Origin: BOG-908 sp965198825
GTDB lineage: Bacteria > Pseudomonadota > Alphaproteobacteria > Acetobacterales > Acetobacteraceae
Direction of reading: 5' to 3'
DNA: 64,000 nt
Assembly: GCA_965198825.1 (NCBI GenBank)
Contig: CBDAQB010000003.1
Span: forward strand, 1,426,001-1,490,000
The notes beneath the pieces are model-generated. The model was given only the letters and a program-made list of their open reading frames with translations, was not told where the DNA came from and did no database searches. The position numbers were made by a program, and so were the translations under genes. Shown one piece after another: positions 33,394 through 42,180 of the stretch; position 1 is the stretch's first letter; every line of letters starts with the position of its first letter.

Positions 33394-35062
33394 GCGGCCG
33401 ATACTTTATCCGGTGCGGCTCGACAGCGTCGGCGCCGAGGCGTCGTCGCTTGTCCGCCTCGTAGTCCTGGAAGTTGCCCTCGAACCACTCGACGTGGCTG
33501 TCGCCTTCGAAAGCCAGGATGTGCGTTGCCAGCCGGTCGAGGAACCAGCGGTCATGGCTGATGATGACGCAGCAGCCGGCGAACTCCGCGAGCGCCTCTT
33601 CGAGCGCGCGCAGGGTGTCGACGTCGAGGTCGTTCGTCGGTTCGTCGAGCAGGATGACGTTGCTCTCGCTCTTGAGCATCTTCGCGAGATGAACGCGGTT
33701 TCGCTCGCCGCCGGAGAGGATGCCGACGCGCTTCTGCTGGTCGGCGCCCTTGAAGTTGAAGGCGCCGACATACGCGCGCGAGGGCACCGCGCGCTTGCCG
33801 ATGTAGATCACGTCGGTGCCGCCGGAGATCTCCTCCCAAACGGTTTTTTCGCCATCGAGGCTGTCGCGCGACTGGTCCACGTAGCCGAGCTTGACGGTGT
33901 CACCGATGCGCAGCGCGCCGCTGTCCGGGGTTTCCTGCTCGGTAATCATGCGGAAGAGGGTGGTCTTGCCGGCGCCGTTTGGCCCGATCACGCCCACGAT
34001 GCCGCCTGGTGGCAGCTTGAAGCTCAAATCGTCGATCAGCAGGCGGTTGCCGTAAGCCTTGCGCACGTCCTCCGCCTCGATCACCAGGCCGCCGAGGCGC
34101 GGGCCGGGCGGGATGACGATTTCAGCCGTCGTCGTGGCCAACTCGGCGCTCTTGCTCTGCATCTCCTCGTATTTCTGGATGCGCGCCTTGCTCTTGGTCT
34201 GGCGGGCCTTCGGGCTGGAGGAGATCCATTCGGCTTCGGCCGCGAGCGAGCGTTGCCGCGCGCTTTCTTCCTTCTCCTCCTGCTGCAGCCGCTTGCGTTT
34301 CTGCGTCAGCCAGCTCGAGTAGTTTCCTTCGAACGGGTAGCCGCGGCCGCGCTCGATTTCGAGTATCCAGTTCGTCACGTTGTCCAGGAAGTAGCGGTCG
34401 TGGGTGACGATCATCACCGTGCCCTGGAACTCGCGCAGCGTCTTCTCCAGCCAGGCGACGCTTTCCGCGTCGAGGTGGTTCGTCGGCTCGTCGAGCAGGA
34501 GCAGATCCGGCTTTTCGAGCAGCAGCCGGCATAGCGCGACGCGGCGCCGCTCGCCGCCTGACAGCTTCGTCACATCGGCTTCCGGCGGCGGGCAGCGCAA
34601 CGCATCGAGGGCGATTTCGATGCGCCGGTCCAGGTCCCAGCCTTCGCCTGCGTCGATCTCCTCCTGCAGGCTCGCCTGTTCGGCGAGAAGCGCCTCCATC
34701 TCGTCGTCTTCCATGGGCAGCGCGAAGCGGTCGGAGATCTCGTTGAAGCGGGTGAGTGCTGCCTTCAGCGGGGCAAAAGCCTCCGCCACGTTGTCGCCGA
34801 CGTTTTTGGTGGGATCGAGATGCGGTTCCTGCGACAGGTAGCCGACGCGGACGCCTTCGGCCGCCCAGGCCTCGCCGCCATACTCCTTCTCGATGCCGGC
34901 CATGATCTTGAGAAGCGTGGATTTGCCGGCGCCGTTGACGCCGAGCACGCCGATTTTCACGCCTGGCAGGAAGGAGAGGGTGATGCCTTTGAAGACTTCA
35001 CGGCCGCCCGGAAAGGCTTTCGTGACGTCCTTCATGACATAGACATACTGATAGGCGGCCAT
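33383..35062 (-). CDS. ettA: ABC-F translation factor EttA
   Basis: EttA is a ribosome-associated ATPase (ABC-F) that gates the first elongation step according to energy charge. Two ABC cassettes are present: Walker A GVNGAGKSTLLKIMAG (near residue 40) and GPNGAGKTTLFRMI (near 360). Signatures are LSGGERRRVALCRLLLEKPD and LSGGERNRVHLAKMLKSE, with LLDEPTNHLDAES in the first half and LLDEPTNDLDVDT in the second. The linker (about 250-310) is charged, as in EttA. Length 559 aa matches E. coli (555). Confidence 0.94.
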   Translation of the reverse strand: MAAYQYVYVMKDVTKAFPGGREVFKGITLSFLPGVKIGVLGVNGAGKSTLLKIMAGIEKEYGGEAWAAEGVRVGYLSQEPHLDPTKNVGDNVAEAFAPLKAALTRFNEISDRFALPMEDDEMEALLAEQASLQEEIDAGEGWDLDRRIEIALDALRCPPPEADVTKLSGGERRRVALCRLLLEKPDLLLLDEPTNHLDAESVAWLEKTLREFQGTVMIVTHDRYFLDNVTNWILEIERGRGYPFEGNYSSWLTQKRKRLQQEEKEESARQRSLAAEAEWISSSPKARQTKSKARIQKYEEMQSKSAELATTTAEIVIPPGPRLGGLVIEAEDVRKAYGNRLLIDDLSFKLPPGGIVGVIGPNGAGKTTLFRMITEQETPDSGALRIGDTVKLGYVDQSRDSLDGEKTVWEEISGGTDVIYIGKRAVPSRAYVGAFNFKGADQQKRVGILSGGERNRVHLAKMLKSESNVILLDEPTNDLDVDTLRALEEALAEFAGCCVIISHDRWFLDRLATHILAFEGDSHVEWFEGNFQDYEADKRRRLGADAVEPHRIKYRPLAR

Positions 35063-35183
35063 CTGGCAGGCTCCGTCGCGCGCGCTGTTTTCGCGTGTGT
35101 AGAAGCCCAGGGTGCGGTGGACAACCGCGCCGACTCTGTCGGCCGGAACCGCGAGGTCCCGGCCGGCCGTGATGGGGCAGGTT

Positions 35184-35357
35184 TTAGGCGAAGAGGCGGA
35201 TGCCCAGGAACGCCAGGACGAAGAACAGAATGCAGATCACCACGAAGATGAAGAAGAAGATCTTCGCGATGCCGGCGGACGCCGACGAGACGCCGGAGAA
35301 GCCGAGAAAGCCTGCGACGAGGGATATGACGGCGAAGATGATGGCGTAGCGCAGCAT
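35184..35357 (-). CDS. DUF1328 small membrane protein
   Basis: This 57-aa protein has two hydrophobic segments (LRYAIIFAVISLVAGFLGF, IAKIFFFIFVVICILFFVL), matching the conserved YtjA/DUF1328 pattern, including GFSGVSSASAGIAK between them. The ATG follows GGAG at 9 bases. The function is not known in any organism I can name. It sits upstream of ettA on the same strand, after a 120-base gap. Confidence 0.85.
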   Translation of the reverse strand: MLRYAIIFAVISLVAGFLGFSGVSSASAGIAKIFFFIFVVICILFFVLAFLGIRLFA

Positions 35358-35416
35358 GACCGGAACTCCAGGAGGGACCAGCCGCCAACGCTGCTTCTTA
35401 GCTGTTGTTCCCACCC

Positions 35417-35490
35417 TGCGCCCGGCAGGACTTGAACCCGCAACCTAGCCGTTATGAGCGGCCCGCTCTAACCAGTTGAGCTACAGGCGC
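35417..35490 (-). tRNA. tRNA with CAT anticodon (Ile2 or elongator Met)
   Basis: The 74-nt cloverleaf reads from 35490 down: acceptor GCGCCTG/CGGGCGC (one G-U), D arm GCTC/GAGC, anticodon arm GGCCG/CGGCT with loop CTCATAA, and T arm GCGGG-TTCAAGT-CCTGC. CCA is not encoded. The CAT anticodon allows tRNA-Ile2 (lysidine-modified) or elongator Met; it is not initiator, because the first acceptor pair is formed. I cannot decide between them by eye. Confidence 0.88.
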
Positions 35491-35810
35491 ATGGGGGAGG
35501 GGGCACAATGCCGCACCACCCTGTCGGACCGCAAGCCATGGCGTCCAACCGTCGCTGTACGGCACCGCACTCAAGGTCCACCACAAAGACACGAAGATCA
35601 CAAAGCTTCACGAAGAGGCAGAACTTTAACAACCAACGCCTAGCCGCATCACGTCAAAGAGGCTCCAAACCTTCGTGTATCTTCGCGTCCTTCCCAACTT
35701 CGTGGTGGACCTGATCTTCCGCTCGCGCCGACGCCTTGATGCCGAAGGCGTGGACACAGCGCCGCCCTTCGCCTAATGCCGCAACGACCGTTACCCAGCA
35801 GGCAGCCCTC
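35491..35810. other. Intergenic region before ppa
   Basis: This 320-base gap holds repeat R-D (35573-35712) and about 100 bases before ppa containing no feature I can name. The ppa promoter probably lies between the repeat and 35800. Confidence 0.6.
35573..35712. repeat. R-family inverted repeat, copy D
   Basis: It begins AAGGTCCACCACAAAGAC (one CGAAG diverged to CAAAG) and ends CTTCGTGGTGGACCT. The ACGAAGATCACAAAGCTTCACGAAG spacing of 9-10 bases is kept. It lies between a tRNA gene and ppa. Confidence 0.88.
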
Positions 35811-36335
35811 ATGAACGTTTCGAACTTCTCCACCGGCAAGAACCCCCCGGACGACATCAACGTCGTCATTGAAATCCCGCAGGGCTCGTCCGTTAAGTAT
35901 GAAGTGGACAAGGAGACGGGCGCCATCGTCGTGGACCGCGTCCTGTTCACGCCGATGTCCTACCCGGCCGCCTACGGCTTCATACCAGGCACCCTGGCAG
36001 ACGACGGCGATCCGGCCGACGCGCTCGTGCTGATCCCCGCCACCGTGGTTCCTGGCGCCGTCATACGCTGCCGGCCGATCGGCGTGCTCCTCATGGACGA
36101 CGAGGCAGGCAGCGACGAGAAGATCATCTGCGTCCCGCACGACAAGGTCCATCCGATCCACAACGAAGTCGCCACCGTCGATGACCTGCCCAAGATCGTC
36201 CGCCAGACCATCGAGCATTTCTTCGAGACGTACAAGGACCTCGAGCCGGGCAAGTGGGTGAAGATACGCGGCTGGGGCACCCTCGATGAGGCGAGGTCGC
36301 TTATTACGGCTGCGATTGCGGCGGCTTCCAAGTAA
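35811..36335 (+). CDS. ppa: Inorganic pyrophosphatase
   Basis: This soluble family I pyrophosphatase of 174 aa hydrolyses PPi to drive biosynthesis. Key stretches are VVIEIPQGSSVKYEVDK, PAAYGFIPGTLADDGDPADALVL (metal-binding acids) and PHDKVHPIHN. The ATG at MNVSNFSTGK is chosen as the family normally starts here. The last 25 codons become G/T-rich before the stop, which abuts repeat E11. Confidence 0.95.
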   Translation: MNVSNFSTGKNPPDDINVVIEIPQGSSVKYEVDKETGAIVVDRVLFTPMSYPAAYGFIPGTLADDGDPADALVLIPATVVPGAVIRCRPIGVLLMDDEAGSDEKIICVPHDKVHPIHNEVATVDDLPKIVRQTIEHFFETYKDLEPGKWVKIRGWGTLDEARSLITAAIAAASK

Positions 36336-36343
36336 AGAAAGCA

Positions 36344-36455
36344 GTTCTTTTTTGAAAAAAAGAACCAAAAAACTTTTTCGACTTTGCGCTGGGCGTGCGG
36401 ATAGGCTCAGCCCAAACTTTCAAAAGTTTTTTGCTTCTTTTTTTCAAAAAAGAAG
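36344..36455. repeat. A/T-rich palindromic element E11 (complete)
   Basis: The left arm (36344-36365) is the GAAC type and the right arm (36434-36455) the GAAG type. The centre has GCTGGGCG...GCTCAGCCC. It separates ppa from the SRP RNA gene. Confidence 0.9.
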
Positions 36456-36518
36456 GCCTTTCTTCGCTTTGCGCAGCCGCTCTTGCGCCAGAGAGGCCAC
36501 GGCCCGATAATCAGCAGC

Positions 36519-36614
36519 GGGAGGTCAGCGGCGGACGAGCGCCCTGCCAACCCGGTCAGGTCCGGAAGGAAGCAGCCGCAGTGGGTCAACGCGCGGGTCG
36601 TTTGTTGGCCTCCC
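36519..36614 (+). ncRNA. ffs: Signal recognition particle RNA (small, 4.5S-type)
   Basis: The conserved Ffh-binding hairpin with GGTCAGGTCCGGAAGGAAGC is present at about 36555-36578, with the GGAA tetraloop. The ends GGGAGG and CCTCCC pair to close a roughly 96-nt rod. It lies between ppa and dnaX, a common setting for ffs in Alphaproteobacteria. Confidence 0.95.
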
Positions 36615-36649
36615 ACCCTCCATCAATCCAGGGCAGTTAGCCGCCACGC

Positions 36650-38551
36650 ATGCCGGACAGCCTGGATGATGACCTAGCCCCGCCTATCCCCGAGGGCCCT
36701 GGATTGTTCGGCGATGCGCCGGCGGCGTCCCCGGCGCAGGCGCCGGCCTCTCAGGCGAGCCAGGCCGCCACGCCCTACCGGGTACTGGCGCGCAAATACC
36801 GGCCGACCACTTTCGACGACCTGATCGGTCAGGACGCGCTGGTGAAGACGCTTCGCCGCGCCTTCGCCCTGAACCGCGTGGCCCACGCCTTCATGCTCAC
36901 AGGCGTACGCGGCGTCGGCAAAACGACCACCGCCCGGATTATCGCCCGCGCACTGAACTGCACCGGCCCGGATGGCCATGGGGGCCCCACCGCCGACCCC
37001 TGCGGCGTCTGCGACAACTGCCGCGCCATTCTCGCCGACCGCCACCCGGATGTGGTGGAGATGGACGCCGCCTCCCGCACAGGCGTGGACGACGTGCGCG
37101 AAATCATCGAAGCCACCCGTTTCCGTCCGATGCAGGCCCGCACGAAGGTTTTCATCGTCGACGAAGTGCACATGCTGTCGCGCAATGCCTTCAACGCGCT
37201 GCTCAAGACGCTCGAGGAACCGCCGCCGCACGTCAAGTTCGTCTTTGCCACCACCGAAATCCGCAAGGTTCCGGTCACCGTCCTGTCGCGCTGCCAGCGC
37301 TTCGACCTTCGCCGCATTCCGATCGCCCTGCTGATCGACCTATACGCCCGCGTCGCCAAGGCCGAAGCGGTCGCGGTCGAGCCGGAGGCGCTTGCGGCCA
37401 TCGCACGCGCCGCGGACGGCTCCGTGCGCGACGGCCTCTCCCTCCTCGACCAGGCCATTGCGCAGGGTAACCAAGAGGGGGGTGGCCTGGACGGCACAGG
37501 CGACGTGACGGCGGCTTCAGTGGCGGACATGCTCGGCGCCGCCGACCGCGGCGCTATCTTCGACCTGATGGAGGCGGTGATGCAGGGCAGGGCGGCAGAC
37601 GCCCTGGCGATCACCGACCGCGCGCACATCCAGGGCTCCGATCTTGGCCAGATGCTGGGCGACCTTCTGGAACTCACCCACACCATCTCGCGCCTGAAGA
37701 CCGTGCCCGACCTGCGCACCAGCCAGGAACTTCCCGAGGCAGAGCGCACCAGGGGCGCCGCCCTGGCCGACCGCCTCTCGGTCCCGACACTGGCGCGTGC
37801 CTGGCAGATGCTGCTGAAGGGCACCATGGAGGTGGAGCAGTCGCCCGACCGCCGGGCGGCGGCCGAGATGGTTCTGATCCGCCTCTGCCATCTCGCCGAA
37901 TTGCCGACACCAGGCGATTTGGTTCGCCGCCTGCAAGCAACCCCGCCCGCGGCCGGTGCTGCGCCGCCGCCCGCGCCACGCTCGCCGCCACCAGCGACGC
38001 CCGGCGGATCGGCGCGTGCCGTGGCCGGCGGCGGTGTTGCGCAGGCCGCCCCCGCACCGGTTGCCGAGACGGCCACGCCGGTGCCGCGCCTGCAGAGCTT
38101 CCGCGATGTCGTGGCACTCGTTGCCACAGCGCGCGAGCCCCTTCTGCACGGCCATCTGCTTCATTCAGCGCATCTGATCCGGTTCGCTCCGCCTGTCATC
38201 GAGCTGCGTCCACACGCGGACGCGCCGCGCGAGATGGCCGGGCAGCTCAAGAAGCTTCTCGACGCGGCAACCGGAACATCCTGGCAGATCGTCATCGGCA
38301 GGGACGAAGGCGAGCCCACCATCGCGGCCCAGGGTCAGGCCGCAGACAAGTCCCGACGCGCGCTGGTCGCAGAGCACCCCCTGGTGCGCGCCATCCTCGA
38401 TGCCTTTCCAGGCGCCATCATTGATGCCGTGCGCGATCCGGGGGTGGATTCCTACGGCCTGCCCACAGATATCCCGTTGGGCGAGCCCGAAACCGACGCG
38501 CTCGAGTTCGCTCCCCTGGACCCCGAAGCCGCCGATCAAGATTTTTCCTGA
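36650..38551 (+). CDS. dnaX: DNA polymerase III subunit gamma/tau
   Basis: This is the clamp-loader ATPase of the replisome. Residues about 45-260 form the AAA+ core: YRPTTFDDLIGQDALVKTL, Walker A GVRGVGKTTTARI, zinc-binding cysteines (CTGPDG...CGVCDNC), Walker B FIVDEVHML and the SRC arginine finger in VLSRCQRFDLR. A Pro/Ala-rich linker (about 425-475) precedes the C-terminal tau part. Length 633 aa suggests a full tau protein; no obvious frameshift slippery site was seen. It is followed by ybaB and recR, the usual order. Confidence 0.95.
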   Translation: MPDSLDDDLAPPIPEGPGLFGDAPAASPAQAPASQASQAATPYRVLARKYRPTTFDDLIGQDALVKTLRRAFALNRVAHAFMLTGVRGVGKTTTARIIARALNCTGPDGHGGPTADPCGVCDNCRAILADRHPDVVEMDAASRTGVDDVREIIEATRFRPMQARTKVFIVDEVHMLSRNAFNALLKTLEEPPPHVKFVFATTEIRKVPVTVLSRCQRFDLRRIPIALLIDLYARVAKAEAVAVEPEALAAIARAADGSVRDGLSLLDQAIAQGNQEGGGLDGTGDVTAASVADMLGAADRGAIFDLMEAVMQGRAADALAITDRAHIQGSDLGQMLGDLLELTHTISRLKTVPDLRTSQELPEAERTRGAALADRLSVPTLARAWQMLLKGTMEVEQSPDRRAAAEMVLIRLCHLAELPTPGDLVRRLQATPPAAGAAPPPAPRSPPPATPGGSARAVAGGGVAQAAPAPVAETATPVPRLQSFRDVVALVATAREPLLHGHLLHSAHLIRFAPPVIELRPHADAPREMAGQLKKLLDAATGTSWQIVIGRDEGEPTIAAQGQAADKSRRALVAEHPLVRAILDAFPGAIIDAVRDPGVDSYGLPTDIPLGEPETDALEFAPLDPEAADQDFS

Positions 38552-38569
38552 CACGAACTGGAGCCACGG

Positions 38570-38893
38570 ATGAAGAACCTTGCCGGCCTGATGAAGCAGG
38601 CCTCCCAGATGCAGGAGAAAATGGCCGACATGCAGGCCAAGATCGAGCTCATGGAGGTCGAAGGCCAATCAGGCGCCGGCATGGTGAAGGTCACGCTGCG
38701 CGGCAAGGGCGATCTCGTCGGTCTCAAGATCGATCCCAAGCTTGCCGATCCGGCGGAGATGGAAATGCTGGAAGACCTGCTCGTCGCCGCCCATGCAGAC
38801 GCCAAGCGCAAGCTCGACGCGCAGATGGCCGATGAGATGGCCAAGGTCACTGGCGGCCTGAATTTGCCGCCTGGCTTGAAGCTGCCGTTTTAG
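38570..38893 (+). CDS. YbaB/EbfC nucleoid-associated protein
   Basis: This small DNA-binding protein (107 aa) is almost always encoded between dnaX and recR. The helix KNLAGLMKQASQMQEKMADM is followed by the beta strands of the EbfC fold (GMVKVTLRGKGDLVGLKI) and the C-terminal helix LVAAHADAKRKLDAQ. It starts 18 bases after dnaX. It ends at repeat E12. Confidence 0.94.
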   Translation: MKNLAGLMKQASQMQEKMADMQAKIELMEVEGQSGAGMVKVTLRGKGDLVGLKIDPKLADPAEMEMLEDLLVAAHADAKRKLDAQMADEMAKVTGGLNLPPGLKLPF

Positions 38894-38902
38894 AAGGAAG
38901 CA

Positions 38903-39015
38903 GTTCTTTTTTGAAAAAGAGAACCAAAAAACTTTTGCGACTTGGGGACCGAGATCGTGGGACGGCCGAGCCTAAACGTCCAAAAGTTTTTTGCTTCTTT
39001 TTTTCAAAAAAGAAG
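38903..39015. repeat. A/T-rich palindromic element E12 (complete)
   Basis: The left arm (38903-38924, one A to G change) is the GAAC type and the right arm (38994-39015) the GAAG type. The centre carries GGGGACCGAGATCGTGG, a module shared with E13 and (inverted) E17. It separates ybaB from recR. Confidence 0.9.
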
Positions 39016-39057
39016 ACCTTCCTTCTTTTCGTCCCTCAAGGCCGCGCGGATTAAAAC

Positions 39058-39645
39058 TTGGGCGGCCCCGAACTAGAAACCCTGATCGCGCTCTTCGCGA
39101 AGCTCCCTGGCCTAGGTCAGCGCAGCGCGAGACGCGCCGTGCTCAAGCTGCTTCAATCCCCGCAAACACGCATGCTGCCTTTGGCAAAAGCCTTGGCCGA
39201 CGCTGCCATTGCGGTGAAAACCTGCACGGTTTGCGGCAATTTGGACAGCCAGGACCCGTGCCATATCTGCGCCGACCCAAACAGGGATCAGTCGATCATC
39301 TGCGTGGTGGAAACCGTGGGCGACCTTTGGGCCCTGGAGCGGGCAGGGGTTCACCCCGGCCTTTACCACGTGCTGGGCGGAACGCTTTCGCCGCTGTCCG
39401 GCACTGGTCCGGAGGACCTTAATGCCCCAGCCCTTCTCTCCCGCGCGCAGGCCGGTGAGGTGACTGAAATCATCCTAGCTTTGAGCGCCACGGTGGACGG
39501 CGCGGCCACGAGCCACTGGCTCACCGACCGCCTTACCAACACGCCCGCCAGGATCACCCGCGTGGCCCAGGGCGTTCCGATCGGCGGCGCTCTGGACGTG
39601 CTGGACGACGGCACCCTGGCAACCGCCCTACGCGCCCGGCGCTGA
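39058..39645 (+). CDS. recR: Recombination protein RecR
   Basis: RecR loads RecA with RecF/RecO during gap repair. The 195 aa contain the helix-hairpin-helix (LAKLPGLGQRSARRAVLKLL), the four-cysteine zinc site CTVCGNLDSQDPCHIC, and a Toprim domain starting IICVVETVGDLWALERAG. The C-terminal Walker-like LTNTPARITRVAQGVPIGGAL is present. The start is TTG; no ATG or GTG lies in frame between repeat E12 and the conserved region. Confidence 0.93.
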   Translation: MGGPELETLIALFAKLPGLGQRSARRAVLKLLQSPQTRMLPLAKALADAAIAVKTCTVCGNLDSQDPCHICADPNRDQSIICVVETVGDLWALERAGVHPGLYHVLGGTLSPLSGTGPEDLNAPALLSRAQAGEVTEIILALSATVDGAATSHWLTDRLTNTPARITRVAQGVPIGGALDVLDDGTLATALRARR

Positions 39646-39667
39646 ACCACTTCACTAGCGCAAGGAG

Positions 39668-40564
39668 ATGAAGGTGATTGAGCTCACGGCCGGCGAGTTG
39701 CGCCTGGTTTTGGATCCGGAGACCGGCGGCGCGATCGCCTCGCTGACCTACCAGGGCACCGAGATCCTGCGCCCTGTCGCCGATCCGCGCCTGGCGGCCC
39801 AGGGCGGCCGCGCCGTTGCCGGCTATCCGCTGATCCCGTTCGCCAACCGTGTCGCCTGGGGCCGCTTTACCCTGGACGGCCAGACCTTCTCGCTGAAGCG
39901 GAACTTTGGCGAGCACCCGCACACCATCCACGGCAATGCCTGGATGCACCGGTGGCGCGGCGTCCACACCACCGACCGCTCCGCTCGGCTTATCTTCGAC
40001 CACTGGCCAACCGAGCGGACGCGCGAGGAATGGCCGTTCGCCTACCATGCCGAGCAACTCTTCAGCGTCACCAGCGAAGGCGTTAGCGTCACCCTCTCGG
40101 TGCAGAACATGGACAGGCGTGCCTGGCCTGCCGGCCTCGGCCTGCATCCTTACGTTGCGCGCTCCGCCGGCACGAGGCTCCGTTTTGAAGCGGACACTAT
40201 CTGGTCAAACGACGATGACAGCCTTCCGGCAGAGCGCACCGGCTTGGAAGGTGACAACGAGTTCGACCGCGCGCGCGAAGTCTCGGCCCATCCCATCGAC
40301 AATTGCTACGCGGGCTGGGGCGGCGAGACCGAGGTTTCGTTCCCCGGCCAGTCTTTCTCGCTACGCCTCGAGGCAACTCCGCCGTTCGACCATTTGCAGG
40401 TTTACACCCCGGAGGGCCAGGATTTCATGGGCCTGGAGCCCGTCAGCAACATGCCAGACGCCATCAACCGCACGGAGTCTGTCTCCGACAACGGCCTGCG
40501 CATGTTGAAAACAGGCGAGATACTCACCGGCCAGATCAAATTCCGGCTCGATCAAACCTCGTAA
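39668..40564 (+). CDS. Aldose 1-epimerase family protein
   Basis: This galactose-mutarotase-fold enzyme likely interconverts sugar anomers. Family marks are the YPLIPFANRVAWGRF stretch, PHTIHGNAWMHRWR with the expected catalytic His, the GLGLHPYVAR His, and VYTPEGQDFMGLEPVSNMPDA near the end with the catalytic Glu. Length 298 aa is normal. It starts 22 bases after recR. The sugar specificity is unknown. Confidence 0.87.
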   Translation: MKVIELTAGELRLVLDPETGGAIASLTYQGTEILRPVADPRLAAQGGRAVAGYPLIPFANRVAWGRFTLDGQTFSLKRNFGEHPHTIHGNAWMHRWRGVHTTDRSARLIFDHWPTERTREEWPFAYHAEQLFSVTSEGVSVTLSVQNMDRRAWPAGLGLHPYVARSAGTRLRFEADTIWSNDDDSLPAERTGLEGDNEFDRAREVSAHPIDNCYAGWGGETEVSFPGQSFSLRLEATPPFDHLQVYTPEGQDFMGLEPVSNMPDAINRTESVSDNGLRMLKTGEILTGQIKFRLDQTS

Positions 40565-40611
40565 GTGGAAGGGCGTAGCAAACCCTTCCTCCTACGGGTT
40601 TCGACGCTTGA

Positions 40612-41637
40612 TCAGACGCTGTTGCTCAATGCCAGGGCTTCATCTTTTACCAGCACTGGGCTGACATTCAGGCGAACCAGGGTCTGGTTCAGCAGAACGT
40701 AAGCGATTTCCCCGAACGTCACCGGCCCGACGAAGCTGCCTGTCTTTTTGCCTTCGAGTTCGGCGTAGAGGAAATTCAGGATGCAGTTGCAAGACAGCAT
40801 TCCGCGGGCGTCGCGCGTGCCCGATGTCATGATGTCGAAGGCAGCCTGATAGCTTTCGACGGGGCTTGCGAGGCGGTAGACTTCGGACTCCACGACCGGC
40901 GCGTAGAATTTCACAGGGCCGCCATTGTCAGGCACGTCCTGGAACGAGACGTTGACCGACGCGCCCGCGTAGTCCGCCACGAGCGGAAGCTTGGGATCGA
41001 GCCCGGCTTCCTTCACGTATTCGGAAAAGATCCTGGGCACGCCATCCACAGTGCAATCGGTAGCCGCGAATCCTGCATGAGGGAAGATGATCTCCGGACC
41101 ATCGCCCTGCGAGAAGAGGTTGATGATATCCAGCTGAACCGATTTATGCGCAGGAAGCCGGGCGTGCAGGACCACTGCGCAATCCTCATGCACGGTTCCT
41201 GTGAAGCCATCGAACACTTTCGGCGTCACGCGCCCGATGTCCGCCAGAAGGACGCCGGTGACCCAGCCCATGAGCGGCTGGTCGCAAAGGCCCGGATAGG
41301 ACGGACCATCCACGGCATAGCGCGCGTGGATGTCCGTGAACGCGGGGACGAGGAGATAGCTGAAGCCGCTCCCAAACCGCCCGTGCGTGATGGAGGGCAG
41401 GTTCTCGACCGTGAGGATTTCACTGCGGGCTTCCGCGGCCTCATCCACGACAGAGCAGAACAGCCGCGTCTCATCGACGAGGCCGCCGTCTTCAGTGACG
41501 AAGTAGGGTGTTGTGCCACCAATCCAGTTGCCGCCCGGCAATTTGCGAAGTGCATCCTCAGAACCGGCAAAAATTGCGGTTACACCCGAGTGAACGACGG
41601 AGATGGCTTCTTCCGAAGTGAGAAATAAATTGCGCAT
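40612..41637 (-). CDS. FIST-C-like protein of unknown function
   Basis: This 341-aa cytosolic protein is not one I can name firmly. Its C-terminal third (MLSCNCILNFLYAEL, GSFVGPVTFGEIAYVLLNQT) has the layout of FIST C domains (a Cys in the middle and a GEI near the end), which are small-molecule sensory domains. The rest is beta-rich and lacks a signal peptide. A 70-aa protein gene lies 15 bases upstream on the same strand and is probably in the same transcript. No promoter was recognised. Confidence 0.6.
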   Translation of the reverse strand: MRNLFLTSEEAISVVHSGVTAIFAGSEDALRKLPGGNWIGGTTPYFVTEDGGLVDETRLFCSVVDEAAEARSEILTVENLPSITHGRFGSGFSYLLVPAFTDIHARYAVDGPSYPGLCDQPLMGWVTGVLLADIGRVTPKVFDGFTGTVHEDCAVVLHARLPAHKSVQLDIINLFSQGDGPEIIFPHAGFAATDCTVDGVPRIFSEYVKEAGLDPKLPLVADYAGASVNVSFQDVPDNGGPVKFYAPVVESEVYRLASPVESYQAAFDIMTSGTRDARGMLSCNCILNFLYAELEGKKTGSFVGPVTFGEIAYVLLNQTLVRLNVSPVLVKDEALALSNSV

Positions 41638-41652
41638 GTTATGTCTGCTTCC

Positions 41653-41865
41653 CTAAATCTGAGCGATGTCGCGGGCGGCGAAATCGTTGACTTCAAAGAA
41701 GCTACGGATTTCCTTGATCGTGGCTGAGAGAACTGTCGGCTGCTTCTTGACCGCAAGCCTCAGCCTGGCAACGGTAAGCTTGGTGGCCAGCGAGGTGAAA
41801 TTAGGGGTTCGGTCGCCGGTCAAAAGGCGCTGCCAGCAAGGATCGGTTGCGGGTGGGACGGCCAT
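41653..41865 (-). CDS. Hypothetical 70-aa protein
   Basis: The product starts MAVPPATDPCWQRLL and ends DFAARDIAQI. A helix-rich basic centre (KLTVARLRLAVKK) and no signal are visible. I do not recognise it. Its position as the first gene before the FIST-like gene, with only 15 bases between them, suggests a partner protein. Confidence 0.55.
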   Translation of the reverse strand: MAVPPATDPCWQRLLTGDRTPNFTSLATKLTVARLRLAVKKQPTVLSATIKEIRSFFEVNDFAARDIAQI

Positions 41866-42180
41866 GGACTTCCTCCAATTCGACTAAGGGGAAGTATCCG
41901 CAGGAAACGTTAACGAAATTCATACGGATGTTCAGAAAAGTGCTGCTTCGACGTTCAGAGCTCCATCGAGAGAAGGCTGGTGTTTCGCTACACTGAACGG
42001 GGCGTCACATGCGGCTCTGAACGCGGAGACCGTTGCACCGCGCGATCGTGTTAATGAATACTTCGACTCGGCGTCGGCTCGTGAACCGCGCGATCCCTTT
42101 CACTTGCGTCGACCACCACCATCGGCCGCCTCAACTCGCGTGATGCTCGCGCTCAAAAAACATTTTGTTATCGAAGAAAG
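41866..42180. other. Gap between divergent genes
   Basis: 315 bases without a supported gene. The region is A/T-richer than its surroundings around 41895-41940. No repeat, tRNA or hairpin stands out; promoters of both neighbours should be here. Confidence 0.5.
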
